A stretch of DNA of 64,000 nt from Nitratireductor sp. (GCA_020637805.1 JACKJU010000010.1:97092-161091); one strand, 5' to 3'; shown: positions 55,637-64,000, counted from the first letter of the stretch. Numbers and translations are program-made. Notes: a model not told the origin generated them from the letters alone.

Positions 55637-57013
55637 ATGAACGCACCTGTCCATTTCATTCCGCCCCATCCCGAGCCCCGGACCGTTCCGCCTTCGGTTC
55701 TGGAAATCATCACGACAGTGCTGCGCAATCCGCTCGAACTGTGGGGCGTACCTTCCTACACCGAAGACCATATCAAGACGCGCTTCCTCAACGAGCGAAC
55801 TCTGATCGTCAACGACCCGGCCCTGATCAAGTACGTGCTCGTCGATAATGCGAAGAATTATCGCATGGGTACGATACGCCAGCTGATCCTGCGTCCGATC
55901 CTGCGCGACGGCCTGCTTACCGCCGAGGGACAGACATGGCGCCGTTCGCGCAAGGCCATGGCACCGGTTTTCACGCCACGGCACATCAGCGGCTTCTCCC
56001 GGACGATGCTTTCCGTCACGGAGGCGTTCTGCGAACGCTACCAGGGGAATGGTGAAGTTCGCGAGATCAGTCATGACATGACCGAACTGACGTATGAAAT
56101 CCTGGCTGAAACATTGTTCTCCGGCGATTCGGTGGGCGATGGCGGCAACTTTGCCGACGACGTCGAGAAACTGCTCGACACGATGGGCCGCGTTGATCCG
56201 CTCGATCTCCTCAAGGCGCCGTCCTTCGTGCCGCGCATATTCCGCCTGAGGGGGAAGTCGGTTCTTGCAAAGTTCCGCAAGATGGTGGGCGACCTGGCGC
56301 GCGAGCGCCGCGAACTGATGAAGTCCGACCCGGCAAGCGTGCCGGAGGACTTCCTTACCCTCCTGTTGAAGACGGAAGGGCCGGACGGCCTGACCGCGCG
56401 GGAAATCGAGGACAACATCATCACGATCATCGGTGCTGGTCACGAGACCACTGCGCGGGCGCTGGGGTGGACCCTGTTCTGTCTCGCCAATGCGCCAGGC
56501 GAGCGCGCAATCGTCGAGGAGGAGATCGACGCCTTCTACGCCCGGGGCGAACTGCCATCGCCTGAAAACTGGCTGGACGAATTGCCGAAGACCCGGGCCG
56601 TCTTCGAGGAAGCGATGCGGCTCTATCCGCCCGCGCCCTCGATCAATCGCGCCGCCATTGAGGATGACAGGTTTGGCGACGTGGTGATCGAGAAGGACCT
56701 GACAATTCTGATCATGCCGTGGACCCTCCACCGGCATCGCAAGTTGTGGGATGAGCCGGACGCCTTCATTCCGTCGCGCTTCTGGCCGGAAAACCGCGAG
56801 AGCATGCATCGCTTCCAGTACCTGCCCTTCGGTGCCGGTCCACGCATCTGCATCGGTGCAACCTTTGCCCTTCAGGAGGCAGTCATAGCACTTGCCGTGC
56901 TGCTCTCCCGCTACCGCTTCGACATGGCAGAGGGGGCGGCAGATCCCTGGCCGGTTCAGAAACTCACGACCCAGCCCGTCGGAGGCATCCACATGACGGT
57001 GACACGCCGCTAG
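55637..57013 (+). CDS. Cytochrome P450
   Basis: A 458-residue haem monooxygenase. The I-helix oxygen-activation motif GAGHETT is at 266-272, the K-helix ExxR at 325-328 (EAMR), and the haem loop FGAGPRICIG places the axial ligand at Cys-405. No signal or membrane anchor is seen, so it is soluble. General shape (IVEEEID, PWTLHRH, FALQEAVIALA) is nearer to CYP4/CYP102-like groups than to camphor-type P450s. No ferredoxin or reductase gene is adjacent; the substrate is unknown. The start at 55637 is chosen for GAGG upstream. Confidence 0.9.
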   Translation: MNAPVHFIPPHPEPRTVPPSVLEIITTVLRNPLELWGVPSYTEDHIKTRFLNERTLIVNDPALIKYVLVDNAKNYRMGTIRQLILRPILRDGLLTAEGQTWRRSRKAMAPVFTPRHISGFSRTMLSVTEAFCERYQGNGEVREISHDMTELTYEILAETLFSGDSVGDGGNFADDVEKLLDTMGRVDPLDLLKAPSFVPRIFRLRGKSVLAKFRKMVGDLARERRELMKSDPASVPEDFLTLLLKTEGPDGLTAREIEDNIITIIGAGHETTARALGWTLFCLANAPGERAIVEEEIDAFYARGELPSPENWLDELPKTRAVFEEAMRLYPPAPSINRAAIEDDRFGDVVIEKDLTILIMPWTLHRHRKLWDEPDAFIPSRFWPENRESMHRFQYLPFGAGPRICIGATFALQEAVIALAVLLSRYRFDMAEGAADPWPVQKLTTQPVGGIHMTVTRR

Positions 57014-57058
57014 GATCAGGTGTATTGCCTGCTCCTACCCGGCGGGCAGGAGACGCTA

Positions 57059-57679
57059 ATGATTACCGATATCGAGGATTTCTTCACCAGGGGATGCGGG
57101 CGCTGCAACAGGTTTGACACACCGGACTGCTCTGTCCGGCAGTGGAGTGCGGGACTCGAGAGCCTGCGGCGGATATGTCTGGATACGGGGCTGGCCGAGA
57201 CTGTGAAATGGGCACATCCCTGCTACATGCAAGACGGCCGGAACGTTGCGATCCTGGGAGCCTTTCGCGGAGATTTCCGCCTTTCCTTCTTCAATGCGGC
57301 CCTGTTGACCGACCCCCACGGCGTTCTCGAACGGCAGGGACCGAATACCCGCTATCCGGACATGATCCGGTTCACCGCCAATTCTCAGGTTGTGGAGATG
57401 GAACCGGTCATCCGCGCTCTACTGGAGGAAGCGAAAAGCCGTGCCAAGGCGGGTGTCAAACCGCCGAAGACAGAGGTCCGCATCGAACTGCCAAGGGAGC
57501 TTGAGGAGGCCTTGGCGGCCGATCCCGAGCTTGCCAGGGCATTTCATGACCTGACGCCGGGCCGTCAGAAGAGCTATGTGATCAATCTCAATTCGGCAAG
57601 GAAATCCGAGACGCGAATTCTGCGCATCAAGAAGTTTCGCAATCGAATGATAGCAGGCAAGGACGCAACGGAGCGCTGA
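57059..57679 (+). CDS. YdeI-like protein with DUF1801-type domain
   Basis: A 206-residue cytoplasmic protein. The N-terminal two thirds match the DUF1801/YdhG-like fold (ETVKWAHPCYMQDGRNVAILGAF, then LRLSFFNAALL-like FRLSFFNAALL). The C-terminal part AFHDLTPGRQKSYVINLNSARKSETRILRI is typical of YdeI proteins, some of which are annotated as bacteriocin-protection or OmpD-associated. Biochemical function is unknown. It lies 45 bp after the P450 gene in the same direction and could be co-transcribed. Confidence 0.75.
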   Translation: MITDIEDFFTRGCGRCNRFDTPDCSVRQWSAGLESLRRICLDTGLAETVKWAHPCYMQDGRNVAILGAFRGDFRLSFFNAALLTDPHGVLERQGPNTRYPDMIRFTANSQVVEMEPVIRALLEEAKSRAKAGVKPPKTEVRIELPRELEEALAADPELARAFHDLTPGRQKSYVINLNSARKSETRILRIKKFRNRMIAGKDATER

Positions 57680-57712
57680 ACCAGCCATGTAGCCGGATTT
57701 GGCTCATGCTAT

Positions 57713-59092
57713 TCAGAGCATGCCCTTGCGGGTCAGCGTGTCCAGCGTGTCATCCAGCGTCTTGCGCGCCATGGCGATGAGTTCATCCGCCTCGTCATGG
57801 GTGATGGTGAGCGGCGGACAGATGATCAAGCGGTCACGGACTGCGCGCATCACCAGCCCGTTGGCGAAGGAGTGGTCCCGGGCAATCGTGCCCACCGTGC
57901 CCTCGTTCTCGAACCGGCGGCTGCGGTTGGCCGGATCGGGCACCAGTTCCAGCGCACCGACAAGACCCTTCATGCGAGCCTCGCCCACGATCGGGTGGTC
58001 GCCAAGCTTCTTCCAGCGTTCGCTGAGATAGGGACCAATGTCGTCTGCCACGCGCTCGACCAGTTTCTCGCGCTGAATGATTTCGAGGTTGGCCAGTGCC
58101 GCGGCGCAGCTCGCCGGATGGCCCGAATAGGTGTAGCCGTGATAGAACTCGCCACCCACCTCGTGAAAGGCAGCCGCGACCTTGTCGGAGACAGCTACGG
58201 CACCAATCGGCAGGTAGCCGGACGAGAGGCCCTTAGCCATCGTCATCAGGTCGGGCTCGGTGCCATATGTTTCGCAGCCGAACCATTTGCCGGTTCGGCC
58301 GAAGCCGCAGATCACCTCGTCTGACACGAACAGGATGTCGCGCTCGTCGAGAATGCGCTTCATCTCCGGCCAGTAGGTCTCCGGCGGTATGATCACCCCG
58401 CCCGCGCCCTGGATCGGCTCGGCAATGAATGCCGCAACGTTGTCTTCGCCGATTTCATCCAGCAATCGCTCCAGATCGCGCGCTGCATGGATGCCGAATT
58501 CCTCCGGCGTCATGTCGGAATCGTCGGCAAACCAGTAGGGCTGCATGATGTGGCGGATATCGCCGATCACGCCGCCCTGGGCATGCATTCCGGCCATTCC
58601 TCCAAGCGCGGCACCGGCAACGGTGGAGCCGTGATAGGCATTGACGCGCGAGACGATGATCTTCTTCTCCGGCTTGCCCATGAGCTGCCAGTAGGTGCGT
58701 ACCATGCGCACGATCGTGTCGTTGCCGTCGGAACCGGACGTCCCGAAGAAAGTCATGTTGAACTGCGGCGGTGTCACCTCCGCAAGCTTCTCCGACAGCT
58801 TGATGACCGGCTCGTGCGAGGTCTTGAAGAACGTGTTGTAATAGGAGAGCTCGCTCATCTGGGCGCGCACCGCCTCGACGATTTCCTGACGGCCGTGACC
58901 GACATTCATGCACCACAGGCCGGCCATTCCGTCCATGATGCGATTGCCGTCGGAATCCCACATCCACACACCATCGGCACGGGTGATCACCCGGCGCTCG
59001 TCGAGACCGAGCGTCTTGTGGTCGGTAAACGGATGAAAATGATGCCGGGCATCCTTTTCGCGAAGATCGGCAGTCGAAAGATTGATGGTCAT
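57713..59092 (-). CDS. Class III (omega-amino-acid/diamine:pyruvate) aminotransferase
   Basis: A PLP-dependent aminotransferase of 459 residues. Blocks seen: HHFHPFTDHKTL at the start, GLWCMNVGHGRQEI, YHGSTVAGAALGG, FVSDEVICGFGRTGKWFG with the PLP-binding Asp, and the Schiff-base Lys in MAKGLSSGYLPIGA. Relatives transfer amino groups from beta-alanine, putrescine, GABA or similar amines to pyruvate. It could serve the amine-using genes elsewhere in the window. The start at 59092 follows family N-termini; ATG 59104 is equally possible, and a longer frame to 59413 is not. Confidence 0.85.
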   Translation of the reverse strand: MTINLSTADLREKDARHHFHPFTDHKTLGLDERRVITRADGVWMWDSDGNRIMDGMAGLWCMNVGHGRQEIVEAVRAQMSELSYYNTFFKTSHEPVIKLSEKLAEVTPPQFNMTFFGTSGSDGNDTIVRMVRTYWQLMGKPEKKIIVSRVNAYHGSTVAGAALGGMAGMHAQGGVIGDIRHIMQPYWFADDSDMTPEEFGIHAARDLERLLDEIGEDNVAAFIAEPIQGAGGVIIPPETYWPEMKRILDERDILFVSDEVICGFGRTGKWFGCETYGTEPDLMTMAKGLSSGYLPIGAVAVSDKVAAAFHEVGGEFYHGYTYSGHPASCAAALANLEIIQREKLVERVADDIGPYLSERWKKLGDHPIVGEARMKGLVGALELVPDPANRSRRFENEGTVGTIARDHSFANGLVMRAVRDRLIICPPLTITHDEADELIAMARKTLDDTLDTLTRKGML

Positions 59093-59104
59093 GATGCGGG
59101 ACAT

Positions 59105-59427
59105 GTCTTGATTGATAGGAATAGCCAAGCCTGACCACAAAGCACGGCGCGGGGCAAGGGGCGGCTGTACCGATTGTGCCCCGGCTGAATGCGCTGCCGG
59201 ATCGTTGCTGGTGGCCGGGCAGGATCGCAACTGCCGGGATTGGCGCGGTTTTTCCCCACAAATCGGGCGGGCAGGCCACAAGAGCGCGGCGCAGGCCTTG
59301 CAAAAAAGCCCGGATTTGCCCACTTTACGGGTCCCCGCAGTTGCCCGACTGCGGCAATTTCTGCCGGGCATGCTCAGGTGTCCGGCCTTCTTCTCCATGA
59401 AGGGCAAGATCATCCGGGAATGGTGTC
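59105..59427. other. Intergenic region between the aminotransferase gene and dnaN
   Basis: No gene supported. A weak candidate dnaN promoter is TTGCAA (59298), a 17-base spacer and CACTTT (59321). A hairpin CCGCAG-N8-CTGCGG lies at 59335-59354. I looked for DnaA boxes and AT-rich repeats that would mark an origin and found none. Confidence 0.45.
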
Positions 59428-60546
59428 ATGCGTGTAACGATTGAACGATCCAACCTCTTGAAATCCCTCGGCCACGTGCACCGTGTTGTCGAGCGCCGCA
59501 ATACCATCCCGATATTGTCGAACGTCCTGATTCGCGCCGAAGGCGGCGAACTGCAGCTCAAGGCCACCGACCTTGATCTGGAAATATTCGAACGTGTCCC
59601 CGCAATGGTCGAGCAGGCAGGCGGCACCACCGTGCCCGCGCACATGCTTCACGATATCGTACGCAAGCTGCCCGATGGCTCCGAAGTCATGATCGCCTCA
59701 TCCGAGGATGGCAATTCGATCAAGGTGACGGCCGGCCGCTCCCGGTTTACGCTTCAAAGCCTGCCGGACACGGATTTCCCGGATATCACCGCCGGTGAGT
59801 TCACCCACACCTTCCGGCTCCCGGCATCGGCTCTCAAGGGGTTGATCGACCATACCCAGTTTGCCATTTCGACCGAGGAAACGCGTTACTATCTGAACGG
59901 CATCTATTTCCACACGGTAGAGGACGACGGCAGCCTGATGCTGCGTGCCGTCGCCACTGACGGGCACCGCCTGGCGCGCGCCCAGGTCGAAGCGCCATCC
60001 GGCTCTGAAGGCATGCCCGGCATCATCGTGCCGCGCAAGGCCGTGGGAGAGATACAGAAGCTCGTGGAAGATCCGGACGCTACCGTTTCAATCGAGGTGT
60101 CGGAAACCAAGATCCGCCTCACCGTCGGAGATGTCATTTTGACCTCCAAGCTGATCGACGGCACCTTCCCCGACTACAATCGCGTCATACCGACCGGCAA
60201 CGACAAGGAACTGCGGATGGACCGGCAATCCTTCTCCGCAGCCGTCGACCGTGTTTCCACGATTTCCTCCGAGCGCGGCCGCGCGGTTAAGCTGTCGCTG
60301 ACCGATGGCCAGATGGAGCTTTCCGTCTCCAACCCGGAATCGGGCAGCGCCAACGAGGAACTGGCAGTTGGCTACGATGCGGAACCGCTCGAGATCGGCT
60401 TCAACTCGCGCTATCTGCTTGATATTTCGGGCCAGCTTTCCGGCGAGGAAGCGATCTTCATGCTTTCCGATCCGGGTTCGCCCACCCTCATTCGCGACAC
60501 CTCAGGCTCCGGAGCGCTGTTTGTTCTGATGCCGATGCGCGTCTGA
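59428..60546 (+). CDS. dnaN: DNA polymerase III beta subunit (sliding clamp)
   Basis: A 372-residue processivity clamp, a dimeric ring around DNA. The three repeated clamp domains are of normal length. Recognisable parts are MRVTIERSNLLKSLGHVHRVVERRNTIPILSNVLI at the start, YYLNGIYFH, ATDGHRLA and the C-terminal ALFVLMPMRV, the usual end of bacterial beta clamps. It is followed by a strong terminator and then recF in the same direction. Confidence 0.96.
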   Translation: MRVTIERSNLLKSLGHVHRVVERRNTIPILSNVLIRAEGGELQLKATDLDLEIFERVPAMVEQAGGTTVPAHMLHDIVRKLPDGSEVMIASSEDGNSIKVTAGRSRFTLQSLPDTDFPDITAGEFTHTFRLPASALKGLIDHTQFAISTEETRYYLNGIYFHTVEDDGSLMLRAVATDGHRLARAQVEAPSGSEGMPGIIVPRKAVGEIQKLVEDPDATVSIEVSETKIRLTVGDVILTSKLIDGTFPDYNRVIPTGNDKELRMDRQSFSAAVDRVSTISSERGRAVKLSLTDGQMELSVSNPESGSANEELAVGYDAEPLEIGFNSRYLLDISGQLSGEEAIFMLSDPGSPTLIRDTSGSGALFVLMPMRV

Positions 60547-60615
60547 CAATATCTGTCGGGCAGGCCGGTCAGGCGGCAGGGTTTTCCTTCTGCGGCGAAT
60601 ATCGGTAATTTCGAT

Positions 60616-60644
60616 CCGGCCGGAACTGATTCCGGCCGGTTTTT
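60616..60644 (+). terminator. Rho-independent terminator between dnaN and recF
   Basis: Perfect ten-base-pair stem CCGGCCGGAA/TTCCGGCCGG with a four-base loop, followed by five T. It lies only 18 bases before the recF start codon, so recF needs read-through or a promoter inside or beyond dnaN. Confidence 0.88.
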
Positions 60645-60662
60645 GCTGCAATTGTCCAGGTC

Positions 60663-61835
60663 ATGAACGAAGTTTCGCAACCCCTCAGGTCGAGTTTGAC
60701 GCCGGTATTCGTGCGGGAACTCAAGCTTGCCGGTTTCCGGAACTATTCCTCGCTGAGGCTCGATCTGGACGAACGCCACGTCGTGCTGACCGGCGAGAAT
60801 GGCTCGGGCAAGACGAACCTGATGGAGGCGGTGTCTTTTCTGTCGCCGGGGCGCGGCCTGCGCCGCGCGGCCTATGAAAAGGTCGGTCTGGCAAGCGGCT
60901 CGGGAGCCTGGTCGGTGTTCGCCGAACTGGAGGGTGCAGCCGGGCCCGTGGCCATCGGCACCGGACTGCTGGAATCGGCAGCCGGCGTCGAAACCCAGCG
61001 CCGCGTACGCATCAATGGCGCACCGGCAAAGGTTTCAGACGAACTTCTGGAGCATTCCCGTATCGTGTGGCTGACGCCGGCAATGGATGGCCTGTTCACG
61101 GGCCCTGCTTCGGAGCGCCGCAAGTTTCTCGACCGTCTGGTTCTTGCCATCAATCCGGCGCACGGGCGCAACGTTGCCGATTTCGAAAAGGCAATGCGCA
61201 TGCGCAACCGGCTCTTGTCCGAAGACATGCCGGATCCCCGCTGGCTGGATGCGGTGGAAGTGCAGATGGCCGAAGCGGCAACGGCAATTGCCGCCGCGCG
61301 CAGCGAACTCGTTTCGCTGGTTTCCGGCATGATCATCGCCAATCACGATCCCGCTTCACCGTTCCCGGATGCGCTCCTTTCGCTTGAAGGAGTTCTTGAG
61401 CAAGGTCATGGAGACCTGCCGGCAAGCGACCAGGAGGCCGAATATGCAGCGCGCCTGCGCTCGGCGCGCATGATGGACAAGGGGGCAGGCCGGACCCTGG
61501 AGGGCCCGCACCGGTCGGACCTCAAGGTTTTTCACCGGCCCAAGAACATGGCGGCGGACCTGTGCTCCACCGGTGAGCAGAAGGCGCTCCTCGTCGGCAT
61601 CATCCTTGCCCATGCCCGCCTTACCGGTTCGATGAACGGTTTTCCGCCGATCCTGCTGCTGGACGAGATTGCCGCTCACCTGGACAGCTTCCGCCGCGCT
61701 GCGCTGTTCGACATGATCGACGATCTGGGCTGCCAGGCCTTCATGACCGGCACGGACATGCAGCTGTTCGAGGCGGTGGGTGCGCGTGGAAATTTCTTTA
61801 CCGTCGACGCGGGTTCGGTCAAAAGGGCTGCATGA
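60663..61835 (+). CDS. recF: DNA replication and repair protein RecF
   Basis: A 390-residue SMC-like ATPase that loads RecA at gaps with RecO and RecR. Walker A is GENGSGKT (44-51), the signature region includes GPHRSDL, and Walker B is ILLLDEIAAHLD. The segment STGEQKALLVGIILAHA is a RecF hallmark. It starts soon after a terminator and has only a weak ribosome site. The ThiF-like gene begins 17 bp after its stop. Confidence 0.94.
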   Translation: MNEVSQPLRSSLTPVFVRELKLAGFRNYSSLRLDLDERHVVLTGENGSGKTNLMEAVSFLSPGRGLRRAAYEKVGLASGSGAWSVFAELEGAAGPVAIGTGLLESAAGVETQRRVRINGAPAKVSDELLEHSRIVWLTPAMDGLFTGPASERRKFLDRLVLAINPAHGRNVADFEKAMRMRNRLLSEDMPDPRWLDAVEVQMAEAATAIAAARSELVSLVSGMIIANHDPASPFPDALLSLEGVLEQGHGDLPASDQEAEYAARLRSARMMDKGAGRTLEGPHRSDLKVFHRPKNMAADLCSTGEQKALLVGIILAHARLTGSMNGFPPILLLDEIAAHLDSFRRAALFDMIDDLGCQAFMTGTDMQLFEAVGARGNFFTVDAGSVKRAA

Positions 61836-61851
61836 AAGCGGAGTGTAATCC

Positions 61852-62616
61852 ATGACCGGAACGGATCCTCTCACTGGCGAGGAACTTGAGCGTTATGCGC
61901 GCCACATCGTGCTTGCTGAAATCGGTGGCCCGGGACAGCAGAAGCTGAAATCGGCACGTGTGCTGGTTGTCGGCGCGGGCGGTCTTGGCGCACCGGTTCT
62001 CCAGTATCTTGCCGCTGCCGGTGTCGGAACCATCGGTATTGTCGACGACGACACCGTCGCGCTGTCCAACCTGCAGCGTCAGGTCATCCATGACACCGAC
62101 CGCGTTGGCGAGAGCAAGGTGGTTTCGGCGGCCTCGTCGCTTGTTCGCATCAATCCGCATGTGCGGGTGATCGGTCACGAGGAGCGGCTGAATGCCGGCA
62201 ATGCCGAGGAACTGATATCGGGCTACGATCTGGTCGCCGACGGCTGTGACAATTTCGAGACCCGTTATGTTCTTGCCGATGCCTGCGAGAAGCTTGAGAA
62301 GACCCTCGTTACAGCCGCTGTCGGGCGTTTTGACGGGACGCTGACCACGCTGAAGCCGCACCAGAGCGGTGCCGATGGCCAAAGACTGCCGCGCTATCGC
62401 GATATCTTTCCCTCTCCACCGCCGGCGGGCACGGTCCCGGCTTGCGCAGAGGCGGGCATTCTCGGCGCACTGACCGGGGTGCTCGGATCCATGCAGGCGC
62501 TCGAAGTCATCAAGGAGATCACCGGCACCGGCGAAAGCCTGGCAGGCCGTCTGATCATGTATGACGCGATGGCGGCCCGTTTCGAAACCATCCGCTACCG
62601 GCGCCAAGGGAACTGA
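61852..62616 (+). CDS. moeB: MoeB/ThiF/HesA-family adenylyltransferase
   Basis: A 254-residue E1-like enzyme that adenylates the C-terminus of a ubiquitin-like sulfur carrier (MoaD or ThiS). The ATP-binding GAGGLG lies near residues 41-46, then NLQRQVIHDTDRVGESK and ADGCDNFETRYVL. The zinc-binding CxxC pairs of E. coli MoeB are missing: the first pair's place reads PRYRDIF and the C-terminus stops before the second. The conserved PACAEAG cysteine is kept. ThiF or HesA roles are possible alternatives to MoeB. Confidence 0.8.
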   Translation: MTGTDPLTGEELERYARHIVLAEIGGPGQQKLKSARVLVVGAGGLGAPVLQYLAAAGVGTIGIVDDDTVALSNLQRQVIHDTDRVGESKVVSAASSLVRINPHVRVIGHEERLNAGNAEELISGYDLVADGCDNFETRYVLADACEKLEKTLVTAAVGRFDGTLTTLKPHQSGADGQRLPRYRDIFPSPPPAGTVPACAEAGILGALTGVLGSMQALEVIKEITGTGESLAGRLIMYDAMAARFETIRYRRQGN

Positions 62617-62623
62617 TGCGGTC

Positions 62624-63106
62624 ATGCCCATCGAGATCGAGCTGCGGCAACTGACGCCTGCGCAAACCGACTGGCAGCGGGTTCTGGATCTGGTTCTTGC
62701 CTCCTTCGCCTACATGGACGGAGTCATTGATCCACCCTCGTCCGCCCTGCGTCTGACGGTCGAAAACCTGAAGCAAAAGGCGCAGGCGGAAATCGCCTTC
62801 GGCGCATTCGAAGATGGCAGGCTCGTTGGTTGCATATTCTGCGATCCGCGAAGCGACTGTCTGTATGTTGGCAAACTCGCAATCGATCCTGCCATGCAAG
62901 GCAAGGGCATCGGCGGCCTGCTGCTACAGGAAGCGGAACGGTTGGCCCGCGAAATGGGGCTTGGTGTACTCGAACTGCAAACCCGCGTCGAACTCGTGCG
63001 TAATCACGCCTACTTCGCGCGGCACGGTTTCGCGAAGACGGGCGAGGATTCCCATGCCGGATACGACCGGCCTACCTCGATCACGATGCGCAAGCCCGTC
63101 GCCTGA
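62624..63106 (+). CDS. GNAT-family N-acetyltransferase
   Basis: A 160-residue acetyltransferase. The acetyl-CoA loop is KLAIDPAMQGKGIGGLLLQEAERLA (Q/RxxGxG/A type) at about residues 85-109, followed by LELQTRVELVRNHAYFARHGF, the usual beta-4 and beta-5 region. The acceptor substrate is unknown. It lies seven bases after the MoeB-like gene, so the two are probably co-transcribed. The start at 62624 is chosen because the longer frame from 62561 overlaps that gene. Confidence 0.85.
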   Translation: MPIEIELRQLTPAQTDWQRVLDLVLASFAYMDGVIDPPSSALRLTVENLKQKAQAEIAFGAFEDGRLVGCIFCDPRSDCLYVGKLAIDPAMQGKGIGGLLLQEAERLAREMGLGVLELQTRVELVRNHAYFARHGFAKTGEDSHAGYDRPTSITMRKPVA

Positions 63107-63147
63107 TGCGGATATCACGGTTTCCCGGTCTGAGCGGAACCGGCGGA

Positions 63148-64000
63148 TTATCCTTCCGCAAGTGCGGCCATGATGCGTGCCCAGCTCCGCGAACCCTTGT
63201 GGAAGCTTGAAAGCTCGTACTTCTCGTTCGGCGAATGGATGCGATCATCATCAAGTGCGAAGCCAACCAGGAGGCTTTCCATGCCGAGCAGTTTCTGGAA
63301 GTGGCCAACCACTGGGATCGAGCCGCCCATGGCGGTGAGCGCGGTATCGCGGCCCCATTCGTCCTTAAGAGCCCTTGATGCGGTCAGCAGCTCCGGCATG
63401 GTGTAGTCGAGCTGAATGGCACCGCTGCTGCCATGTTCCTCGAACGTTGCCTTGCAGTCTGCGGGCAGCCGGTCCTTGATGTGTTTTTCCAAAGCCTTTC
63501 GCAGCTTTTTCGGATCCTGCGTTCCAACCAGGCGGAAGGATATCTTGGCGCTTGCCTCGGCGGGGATGACGGTCTTGAAACCCTCGCCGGTATAGCCGCC
63601 TGAAATGCCGTTGACTTCGCAGGTTGGCCTGGCCCAGATCATCTCCAGAACCGATTTTCCCTGTTCGCCCGCCGGTATCTTCAAGCCTATGCTGCCCAGG
63701 AATTCCTTTTCCGAGAAGCCCAGTCCTTCCCATTGCTTGAGGATTTTTGCCGGAACCTTCGATACGCCGTCATAAAAGCCCTCGATTGCCACCTTGCCCT
63801 TCTTGTCGTGCAGGGAGGAGAGAATATCCGCGAGGACATGGATCGGATTGCGTGCAGCCGAACCGTACATGCCAGAATGCAGGTCACGGCTCGCTGCGTG
63901 GATGGTGACCTCCGTGCCGACAAGGCCGCGTAACGAAGTGGCGATTGCCGGCGTCTTGCGGTCCCACATGCCGGTGTCGCATACCAGCGCGATATCTGCC
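63148..64000 (-). CDS. M20-family metallodipeptidase, partial
   Basis: The C-terminal 283 codons of a zinc dipeptidase; the N-terminus lies beyond the right edge, and the frame is open to base 64000 (ALVCDTGMWDRKTPAI near the end of the window). Segments seen are YGSAARNPIHVLADILSSL in the dimerisation lid region, GYTGEGFKTVIPAEASAKISFRLV and the late DDDRIHSPNEKYELSSF with a metal-binding His. It is the carnosinase/Dug1-like branch, which cleaves dipeptides in the cytoplasm, and may complement the dpp importer. It converges on the GNAT gene. Confidence 0.88.
   Translation of the reverse strand, partial: ADIALVCDTGMWDRKTPAIATSLRGLVGTEVTIHAASRDLHSGMYGSAARNPIHVLADILSSLHDKKGKVAIEGFYDGVSKVPAKILKQWEGLGFSEKEFLGSIGLKIPAGEQGKSVLEMIWARPTCEVNGISGGYTGEGFKTVIPAEASAKISFRLVGTQDPKKLRKALEKHIKDRLPADCKATFEEHGSSGAIQLDYTMPELLTASRALKDEWGRDTALTAMGGSIPVVGHFQKLLGMESLLVGFALDDDRIHSPNEKYELSSFHKGSRSWARIMAALAEG

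Overview
This window reads as chromosome of an alphaproteobacterium, most likely a Hyphomicrobiales (Rhizobiales) member of the Phyllobacteriaceae/Rhizobiaceae type. The evidence is the high-GC coding style, the glpSTPQV-type glycerol ABC importer, the N-acetylglutaminylglutamine amide (NAGGN) trio, tandem TRAP and ABC uptake operons, and a dnaN-recF-moeB run with gyrB nearby. I see no rRNA, tRNA, CRISPR array, insertion sequence or prophage. Almost all DNA is coding. Both ends cut a gene (hpaD at the left, an M20 dipeptidase at the right).

Layout. 1-3.0 kb: end of a homoprotocatechuate (hpa) catabolic cluster, hpaD-hpaE-hpaF on the minus strand, divergent from the MarR-type regulator hpaR. 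3.0-6.6 kb: a PuuA-like gamma-glutamyl-amine ligase, a host-attachment-family protein, a CoxG-like protein, a cold-shock protein and an MgtC-family membrane protein. 6.7-11.6 kb: the NAGGN osmoprotectant operon, with a strong promoter and an unusual terminator-like leader. 11.9-16 kb: glutamine-synthetase-like ligase, aldehyde dehydrogenase and iron-type alcohol dehydrogenase, a set that suits oxidation of a gamma-glutamylated amino alcohol. 16-24 kb: a DeoR-TRAP operon divergent from a two-flavoprotein dehydrogenase plus FGGY kinase operon, a probable polyol or glycerol-phosphate module. 24-35.5 kb: a classical glycerol regulon: glpR, then glpD, the ABC importer glpSTPQ-(DUF2160)-glpV, glpK and an iron-family dehydrogenase. 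35.5-44.1 kb: a MaoC/HTD2-like hydratase, a dipeptide importer operon dppA-(M24 peptidase)-dppBCDF, and a dienelactone-hydrolase-family gene. 44.1-50.4 kb: a urea importer urtABCDE behind a consensus sigma-54 promoter, with no urease genes beside it. 50.5-64 kb: OmpA-type lipoprotein, PilZ protein, gyrB, L,D-transpeptidase, cytochrome P450, YdeI-like protein, class III aminotransferase, dnaN, recF, moeB-like, GNAT acetyltransferase and an M20 dipeptidase.

How it works together. The middle 40 kb is a scavenging region: four importers (TRAP, glycerol ABC, dipeptide ABC, urea ABC) sit beside enzymes for polyols, amines, peptides and urea nitrogen. Glycerol-type metabolism is doubled: two DeoR regulators, two glycerol-phosphate-type dehydrogenase systems and two FGGY kinases. 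One kinase has lost the glycerol-contacting arginine, so the two sets probably handle different substrates.

The most interesting points are: the divergent TRAP/kinase/two-flavoprotein module with the altered kinase; the gamma-glutamyl-alkanolamine-type GS-ALDH-ADH trio; an apparently asymmetric ATPase pair in the glycerol importer, where GlpT has a degraded signature and GlpS has no H-loop histidine; the leader hairpins of the NAGGN operon; and a 98-bp dispersed repeat found upstream of two nitrogen-related genes. All functional calls rest on reading the translations by eye; no database search was run.
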